This document shows, piece by piece, positions 59,550 through 64,000 of a stretch of 64,000 nucleotides of DNA (within the stretch, counting starts at the first letter, position 1; the number at the start of each line of letters is the position of its first letter). A program made the translations under genes and the position numbers. Location of the stretch: assembly GCA_029547605.1 (NCBI GenBank), contig JAKPPB010000020.1:1-64000 (forward strand), in the 5' to 3' direction. The notes under the pieces are model-generated. The model ran no database searches. It was not told where the DNA came from and saw only the letters and a program-made list of their open reading frames with translations. The stretch is from Methanobacteriota archaeon. Its GTDB lineage: Archaea; Halobacteriota; Methanomicrobia; Methanomicrobiales; Methanospirillaceae.

Positions 59550-60497
59550 TTATTCCTGCAGTTTCTGCAGCATTTCCTGCGTGATGGAGCGTATCTTCTC
59601 AACCGATTCCCTGAACTGGGCCACCTCGTCTTCCGCGATCTTTATCGGGACTGGAAAGACTCCGTTCCGGTTTATCCTTGCAGGGACACCGATGCACACG
59701 TCCCCTATGTCGTGCACCTCACTCCGTATATAGGCAGAGACCGTAAGAATGCGGTCCTCGTTGCCAAGCACTGTGCGAACCAGGGTTGCGATTGCCTCAC
59801 CCGGGCCGTATACCGTTGATCCCTTGTTCCGTATAATCTTCTCACCGCTCGACCTGACTGTTGCAACCATCTCCTCCACGGGAAGCCGCGAGAACGCCGG
59901 GAGGTTGCTGATCTGGATCCCTCCGATCGTCGTTGCGGACCAGAGCGGAACCATGGATTCCCCGTGCTCGCCGATGATGCGGGTGTGGACCTCGCTCACG
60001 TGGACGCGGAAATGCTTGGCGATGAGCGACTTCAGCCGCATGGAGTCAAGGTGTGTTCCGAGGCCAAAGACCTGGTTGGGCTGCATCCCTGAGTATTTAA
60101 GGGCCACAGATGTCATCACGTCAACGGGGTTCGTGACCATCAGGATCATGGCGTGGGGGGCACATTCCCCTATTATCCTCGCGGTCCCGGCCACGATTCG
60201 GGCATTCTCAAGGGCAAGGTCAAGGCGGTCCTGCCCCGGTCTCCGGGGTACTCCCGCCGTGCAGACCACCACGTCGGAATCCCTGGCATCCTCGAGATCT
60301 GTCGTCCAGGAGAGGTCTACCGCCTGCCCGGATGCGGCAAACGAGTCGACCAGGTCCTGCGTGATCCCGCAGAGCAGGTTCTCGCGCCCGGCTCTCCCAT
60401 GCAGGAGGATCTCGTGCACGTAAGGGATACTTGCAAGAGTATGAGCAGAAAAAGTGCCGACGTTTCCGGTGGCTCCGACAATAGTGACTTTTGACAT
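59550..60497 (-). CDS. mdh: Malate dehydrogenase (LDH-like family)
   Basis: The 315-aa protein starts MSKVTIVGATGNVGTFSAHT (Rossmann GxxGxxG), has TAGVPRRPGQDRLDLALENA, MILMVTNPVDVMTSVALKYS, FGLGTHLDSMRLKSLIAKHF and the catalytic IGEHGESMVPLWSATTI. It reduces oxaloacetate to malate in the incomplete reductive TCA branch of methanogens. The track ORF extends into the SRP RNA gene; ATG 60497 is the family start and lies 20 bp past the SRP RNA. Confidence 0.94.
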   Translation of the reverse strand: MSKVTIVGATGNVGTFSAHTLASIPYVHEILLHGRAGRENLLCGITQDLVDSFAASGQAVDLSWTTDLEDARDSDVVVCTAGVPRRPGQDRLDLALENARIVAGTARIIGECAPHAMILMVTNPVDVMTSVALKYSGMQPNQVFGLGTHLDSMRLKSLIAKHFRVHVSEVHTRIIGEHGESMVPLWSATTIGGIQISNLPAFSRLPVEEMVATVRSSGEKIIRNKGSTVYGPGEAIATLVRTVLGNEDRILTVSAYIRSEVHDIGDVCIGVPARINRNGVFPVPIKIAEDEVAQFRESVEKIRSITQEMLQKLQE

Positions 60498-60517
60498 AAC
60501 GCTACAGTCCGGGGGAA

Positions 60518-60829
60518 TGGGGACACGTTCTCGGTCGACGGCTCGCGGCTGCCTCTTCCGGGCACATTCCTCCTCCGCCCCGCAACCCCATGGGCGCCGA
60601 ATGTTTACGGTAAGTCTGCTCCCTTCCGGGCCTGGACCGGTCCCCGCAACAACAGGTCGCCGCCCCCTCCGGGGCTTGGATCCCTGTCCACCGACCTCAT
60701 GGGACGAGGTTTCAACGTCGGCCTGCACCGTTCACAGGCAACCCGGTACCGCCTTCTCCGAACTTCGCCCCCCGCATGCCGACGGTTTCGGGTCACAGGT
60801 GACGCCGGGCCACCCGGGCTAGTCCCCAT
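60518..60829 (-). ncRNA. Signal recognition particle (7S) RNA
   Basis: On the minus strand the region shows the conserved SRP helix 8 core, GTCCAGGCCCGGAAGGGAGC AGAC split by loops, with GGACCGG before it. The 5' end ATGGGGAC (60829-60822) pairs with 3' GTCCCCAT (near 60518-60525), forming archaeal helix 1. The length of about 312 nt fits archaeal 7S RNA. TATA GTATTTAT at 60851-60858 predicts a start at about 60829. It scaffolds SRP19 and SRP54, feeding SecY. Confidence 0.88.
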
Positions 60830-60843
60830 ACCATATGGCGACC

Positions 60844-61872
60844 CTAGGGGATAAATACCTCGCCGGGGACCCGGCTCTTCCATTCCCTGATTGCATCGCC
60901 GGTCTTCCGGTTGTCCGATTTCTCGAAGAGGTCAAGGACTGCACAGACCGGTTCTTCTGGCAGGACCTTCCAGAGCTGCCGGAAATCTCCATGGTAGACC
61001 CTGATCGACTGCTCTCCCTCTGCCTCGGCAACAAGGACCGGGTCTTCCCTCACGGGGTGCTCACTCAAGGAACTGCAGGAAAAGCGCATCCGGACCTCCC
61101 CGGTGCGCAGGAACATCCGGTTCACATGAAGGTTTGTCGCGGACCAGAAAGCGGCTGCATACCATGCGTCGTTGAGGATCACCCCGGGTACGCCATGCCT
61201 GGCGGCGCAGAGGCCGAGAGTCCCCGCCCCCGAGCACGCATCCACGCACCACGCGGGTCTGTGCGCGGCAAGGTGGCGTTCCACTGACCGGATTTTGGGG
61301 TTATCGATGCGGGGGAATTCGATGTGCATCTGTGACTGCTGGACATAAACGACAAGAGGACCCGCACCGGTAGGGAAGACGCCCGCCCTCACGTCGCAGC
61401 CCGCGAGGAGTTCGTAAGTGCGGGGCGGAGTGGCAAGTGACGGGTCGGTTGCCCCAGGGACAAAATCTCCCGATTTCACCACTCCGCGGACCTCCGGCAC
61501 CTCATTTACCATCCTCCGTGCGGCGGACGCTGTCACAAGGGGCGAGAGTAGGACAAGGGAATCCTTTGGGAGGAACGGGGGGCCCGCATTGAAGAAACCG
61601 GGATGGAGGAGGGGGGACCCTACCGCTTTGAGTGGTTCGTTCCCCGAAAGGATCCCCTCTTCGACCATGATCACGTAGAGGTGGGCGAACACCTCGTCTA
61701 TGAACCTCTTTCCGCACTCGCAGGGTGTTCCGTAGTGCCTTCCCCTGAGCGGAAGGCTCTTGTCAAGCACCCTGAATGTGCACTTCTTGCACCGGGAGAA
61801 TACGGACGGGAGGGACCCGATGACCTCCGGCGCATCGCGAATACAGACATCGCCGCAGACAGGGCACTTCAT
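60844..61872 (-). CDS. Zinc-ribbon SAM-dependent methyltransferase-like protein
   Basis: The 342-aa protein has an N-terminal zinc ribbon with three Cys pairs (MKCPVCGD, RCKKCTFRV, TPCECGKRF), a middle region and a C-terminal methyltransferase fold with motif I VDACSGAGTLGLCAARHGVP and acidic-loop ILNDAWYAAAFWSATNL. The substrate cannot be named; zinc ribbons suggest a nucleic-acid or protein target. Start ATG 61872 was chosen for the MKCPVC start. The SRP RNA promoter lies inside its last codons. Confidence 0.72.
   Translation of the reverse strand: MKCPVCGDVCIRDAPEVIGSLPSVFSRCKKCTFRVLDKSLPLRGRHYGTPCECGKRFIDEVFAHLYVIMVEEGILSGNEPLKAVGSPLLHPGFFNAGPPFLPKDSLVLLSPLVTASAARRMVNEVPEVRGVVKSGDFVPGATDPSLATPPRTYELLAGCDVRAGVFPTGAGPLVVYVQQSQMHIEFPRIDNPKIRSVERHLAAHRPAWCVDACSGAGTLGLCAARHGVPGVILNDAWYAAAFWSATNLHVNRMFLRTGEVRMRFSCSSLSEHPVREDPVLVAEAEGEQSIRVYHGDFRQLWKVLPEEPVCAVLDLFEKSDNRKTGDAIREWKSRVPGEVFIP
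60851..60858 (-). promoter_or_regulatory. TATA box of SRP RNA
   Basis: Minus-strand GTATTTAT is centred 26 bp before the predicted RNA 5' end, within the 3' end of the methyltransferase gene. Confidence 0.55.
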
Positions 61873-61939
61873 TCCTGGGAGAGTCTGCCTTCCCACATAT
61901 GAACCTTTGTGAAGGCGAGTGAGGTGGGGGGATTGGAAA

Positions 61940-62014
61940 TGGGCCCGATGCGATTTGAACGCATGACCGCCCGGTTATGAGCCGGGCGCTCTTACCGGAC
62001 TAAGCTACGGGCCC
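61940..62014 (-). tRNA. tRNA with anticodon CAU (Met elongator or Ile2)
   Basis: The 75-nt cloverleaf has acceptor GGGCCCG/CGGGCCC, anticodon stem CCCGG/CCGGG with loop CTCATAA giving CAU, and T arm ATGCG-TTCAAAT-CGCAT. It differs from initiator tRNA (no GGG-CCC initiator stem pattern with C-loop typical). It closely resembles the tRNA-Ile(GAU) at 47859, so it could be the AUA-reading tRNA-Ile2 modified with agmatidine, or elongator tRNA-Met. It follows tRNA-Asn by 13 bp. Confidence 0.85.
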
Positions 62015-62027
62015 CTGGAAGAAAAAA

Positions 62028-62100
62028 CGCCGCCAACAGGACTCGAACCTGTGACATGCTGGTTAACAGCCAGCCACTCTACCAACTGAGTTATGGCGGC
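62028..62100 (-). tRNA. tRNA-Asn (anticodon GUU)
   Basis: The 73-nt cloverleaf has acceptor GCCGCCA/TGGCGGC, anticodon stem CTGGC/GCCAG-type with loop TGTTAA giving GUU, and T arm ACAGG-TTCGAGT-CCTGT. It forms a tandem transcript with the CAU tRNA. Confidence 0.93.
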
Positions 62101-62197
62101 ACACCCGATGTGCCAATATAGGTTGCCGCCGCCGGTGTTAAAGGTAGCGGAATTCCGGGCCCCGGGGCAGCGGAGGGCCGGGGGAGTGTCTGCCACG

Positions 62198-62488
62198 TCA
62201 GCCACCCTGGTGCTTCATGCTCTCGAGGAGCGCGATCATCTCACCGAGTTCCTGGTCCAGGCCGGCGAGGAGTACCTCACTCTGGGGGGTCGCCACCGCC
62301 CCGGATGGAGATGCACGGATGTATCCGAGCTGCTCCAGTACCCGAAGAGAGTAGCGGATCCTGTGGAAAGGTAGGTCCATCAGCTCGGAGAGCTTCATAA
62401 TCCCGATCGGCTGGTGCGCAACCACGGTCCGCAGCACCTGGATGTGCCTGTGCATCAGCTCGATCTCGCCCTTCACCTTCTCAATCAT
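62198..62488 (-). CDS. Small winged-helix regulator
   Basis: The 96-aa protein begins MIEKVKGEIELMHRHIQVLR, then a winged helix (VVAHQPIGIMKLSELMDLPF; HRIRYSLRVLEQLGYIRASP) and a C-terminal helix (LDQELGEMIALLESMKHQG). Its start overlaps the stop of the small membrane gene by 4 bp, so they form a coupled pair. The track ORF begins 75 codons early inside that gene. Confidence 0.82.
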   Translation of the reverse strand: MIEKVKGEIELMHRHIQVLRTVVAHQPIGIMKLSELMDLPFHRIRYSLRVLEQLGYIRASPSGAVATPQSEVLLAGLDQELGEMIALLESMKHQGG

Positions 62489-62742
62489 GGGCTCTGCTCC
62501 CTGGCAGGTTCCTGCGAGGCCTGGGCATCGAGCCATCTTTTGGTGGTAACATACTGCCTCCTGAAATAGACCGCAAGCCCGAGGGCCATGAGGAGAAGCG
62601 CTGCGCCAACGGGAACTGCAAGAGGCTCCTTCAGTTTCAGGAGAGCAATTACACCAAGCGCGACCAGGAGGATTATCCCGTTGAGAAGGATCGCCAGGCG
62701 GTAAAATTTCCACTTTAACTGCTCTTTGGTGGCCTCGTCCAT
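62485..62742 (-). CDS. Small two-helix membrane protein
   Basis: The 85-aa protein has two membrane helices (LAILLNGIILLVALGVIALL; LAVPVGAALLLMALGLAVYF) in a hairpin with basic cytoplasmic flanks (KEQLKWKFYR; FRRQYVTTKRW). It is the first gene of a pair with a wHTH regulator; membrane sensing linked to transcription is possible but unproven. Divergent from the M24 peptidase. Confidence 0.75.
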   Translation of the reverse strand: MDEATKEQLKWKFYRLAILLNGIILLVALGVIALLKLKEPLAVPVGAALLLMALGLAVYFRRQYVTTKRWLDAQASQEPAREQSP

Positions 62743-62803
62743 TACAGAAATGTCAGCACTCTCATAAAAGTACTTGTGGGATCGGCTCCAATAAGAACGG
62801 CAT

Positions 62804-63931
62804 ATGGATGCGCTCGAAGAGGCGATCCTGAAGAGCGGATCGGCGGCCTATATTGCCTTTGGGTCATCGCAGGACGCCGATATGCGCTACCTCACCAAGT
62901 TCTCCACGACTGATCCCATAGTATATATCAAAAAACCCGGGGAGCAGGGAGTGGTCGTGGTATCGCAGATGGAGTATGAGCGGGCAAGGAGAGAATCGAC
63001 CGCTGCGGTAATGTCCAGGTCTGAGGCGGGGCTCTTTGAGATACTGAAAGAGGAGAAGGACCGCTGGAGGGCTCTTGCAAGGATGGTCGCGGGGCTCGTG
63101 CAGGGGGCGGTGCTGGTCCCTCCCCACTTGCCGTATGCACTCGCAAAGGAACTCTCGGCCCTGATCCCTGTCGAAATTGACAGGACTGCCCTTGTCACGA
63201 TGCGGGGAAGAAAAAGCGAGGAAGAGATCGGGATGATCAGGCAGGTGCAGGTGGCTACCGAAGAGGCCATGCAAACCGGTATCGCAATGATCAGGAAAGC
63301 CAGGATAAGGAGAGGGTTCCTGTCCCGGGGCGCGGTTCCCCTCACTTCCGGGATGGTCCGGGCAGCCATGCACCAGGTCCTCCTCAGGAAGGGGTGCACT
63401 CCCGCCGATACCATCGTTGCCTGCGGTGAAGAGACCGCATTCCCCCATATAAGGGGAGAGGGGGCATTGAGGGCAGATGAACCGATCGTCATCGATATCT
63501 TCCCAAGAGACGATCAGACGGGGTACTACAGCGACATGAGCCGGACAGTCTGCAGGGGAGAGCCCGCTCCCGAGATCCGCGAGATGTTCCAGGCGGTAAG
63601 AGAGGCACAGGATCTCGCAGCATCGCGGATACTCCCCGGCGTGACCGGCGAAGAGGTCTACAGGGCAGTAGTTGACTTCTTTGAGGACCTGGGATACGGG
63701 ACCGGGAACTCGGGGTTTGTCCATAACCTCGGGCACGGCGTCGGCCTCGAGGTCCATGAAGCCCCGAGCCTCGGGCCCTCTGGGGAAGTGCTCATGAAAG
63801 GAAATGTGGTCACAAACGAGCCCGGACTCTATCTCCCCGGGACCGGCGGTGTCCGGCTTGAGAACATAGGGGTCATCGAGGAGAAGGGGTTTATCACGCT
63901 GACCAGCTTCCCCCGCGAGCTGGAACCATGA
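62804..63931 (+). CDS. Xaa-Pro aminopeptidase (M24 family)
   Basis: The 375-aa protein has a creatinase-type N-terminal domain (residues 1-130) and an M24 pita-bread domain with metal-ligand contexts DIFPRDDQTGYYSDMSRT (Asp), NLGHGVGLEVHEAPS (His), TNEPGLYLPGTGGVRLENIG (two Glu). It releases N-terminal residues before proline. Its stop overlaps the next gene by 4 bp. Confidence 0.9.
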   Translation: MDALEEAILKSGSAAYIAFGSSQDADMRYLTKFSTTDPIVYIKKPGEQGVVVVSQMEYERARRESTAAVMSRSEAGLFEILKEEKDRWRALARMVAGLVQGAVLVPPHLPYALAKELSALIPVEIDRTALVTMRGRKSEEEIGMIRQVQVATEEAMQTGIAMIRKARIRRGFLSRGAVPLTSGMVRAAMHQVLLRKGCTPADTIVACGEETAFPHIRGEGALRADEPIVIDIFPRDDQTGYYSDMSRTVCRGEPAPEIREMFQAVREAQDLAASRILPGVTGEEVYRAVVDFFEDLGYGTGNSGFVHNLGHGVGLEVHEAPSLGPSGEVLMKGNVVTNEPGLYLPGTGGVRLENIGVIEEKGFITLTSFPRELEP

Positions 63932-64000
63932 GGCATGAGATGAAAGACGAAGTGATGGACATGTACATCGAGGCGGGGCGGATAGCCTCGGCGATACGTG
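63928..64000 (+). CDS. N-terminus of a probable methionine aminopeptidase (partial)
   Basis: The gene runs off the window after 24 codons reading MKDEVMDMYIEAGRIASAIR from the second Met. This matches the start of archaeal type II methionine aminopeptidase, another M24 enzyme. Start is 63928 (overlapping the pepP-like stop) or 63940. Identification is tentative because only the N-terminal helix is visible. Confidence 0.6.
   Translation, partial: MRHEMKDEVMDMYIEAGRIASAIR

Noticed and set aside
1-64000. Insertion sequences, prophage, integrase or CRISPR-cas genes
   Set aside because: No transposase, integrase, Cas or repeat-spacer pattern was found in any frame inspected.

Overview
The window is a chromosomal segment of a methanogenic archaeon, most likely of the order Methanomicrobiales. 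The evidence is the set of H4MPT/F420 methanogenesis genes (end of mtrH, mtd, mer), a Tfx regulator, NrpR, an S-layer glycoprotein with a Pro/Thr stalk and a PGF-type C-terminal anchor, an archaeal ribosomal protein supercluster, archaeal SRP RNA, archaeal TATA-type promoters and GGTG-type ribosome binding sites. I see no phage, insertion sequence or CRISPR array. Genus-level assignment is not possible from reading alone.

Layout. 0-2.6 kb: mtrH end, an orphan SPASM radical SAM enzyme, a frameshifted CGGC-domain pseudogene and an 84-aa orphan ORF. 2.7-10.6 kb: a Usp-Usp-acetyltransferase fusion, a tandem rubredoxin, a PaaK/F390-synthetase-like ligase, MarC, a SpeD-like pyruvoyl enzyme, a DUF2156/GNAT pair and a metallo-beta-lactamase-fold protein. 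10.8-25.2 kb: one minus-strand block of 27 tightly packed genes (rpl3 to cmk) carrying the S10/spc ribosomal proteins, RNase P component Rnp1, SecY, a DUF106/EMC3-like insertase, Adk and Cmk. 25.2-25.7 kb: a gene-free stretch unusually rich in hairpins, a candidate structured RNA. 25.8-29.3 kb: tfx and mtd diverge from a shared promoter region, followed by a GalT-like gene and mer (TTG start). 29.7-35.8 kb: a tubulin/FtsZ-like protein with a degraded signature loop, NrpR with a dCTP-deaminase homologue, tRNA-Arg, a surface protein with PEGA-like repeats, and AMP phosphorylase. 36-42.7 kb: S-layer protein, ThyA, tRNA-Gln, fibrillarin and Nop5, and a TctA-like membrane protein. 42.8-50.4 kb: hemD-cbf5, tRNA-Ser, iorAB with a coupled DNA methyltransferase, tRNA-Ile, two unknowns and a tRNA methylthiotransferase. 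50.6-53.1 kb: nadX-nadA-nadC, a complete aspartate-to-NaMN operon. 53.2-58.4 kb: an accessory region of a HEAT-repeat protein, a membrane-anchored resolvase-like protein, a kinase-dead membrane sensor with a P-loop-less KaiC-like partner, an anchored OB-fold protein, two HTH regulators and a surface PLD nuclease-like protein. 58.4-64 kb: MfnE, a zinc ribbon with aEF-1beta, MDH, SRP RNA, a zinc-ribbon methyltransferase, two tRNAs, a small membrane/wHTH pair, an M24 peptidase and the start of what is probably methionine aminopeptidase.

How the genes work together. The window joins the translation and secretion core (ribosome, SecY, EMC3-like insertase, SRP RNA, fibrillarin/Nop5, Cbf5, tRNAs) to the C1 carrier pathway of methanogenesis (Mtr, Mtd, Mer, methanofuran synthesis) and to cofactor supply (NAD, tetrapyrrole). 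The least explained parts are the 25.3-25.7 kb hairpin block, the 53-58 kb group of membrane-associated nucleic-acid-type proteins, and several family members that lack hallmark active-site residues.
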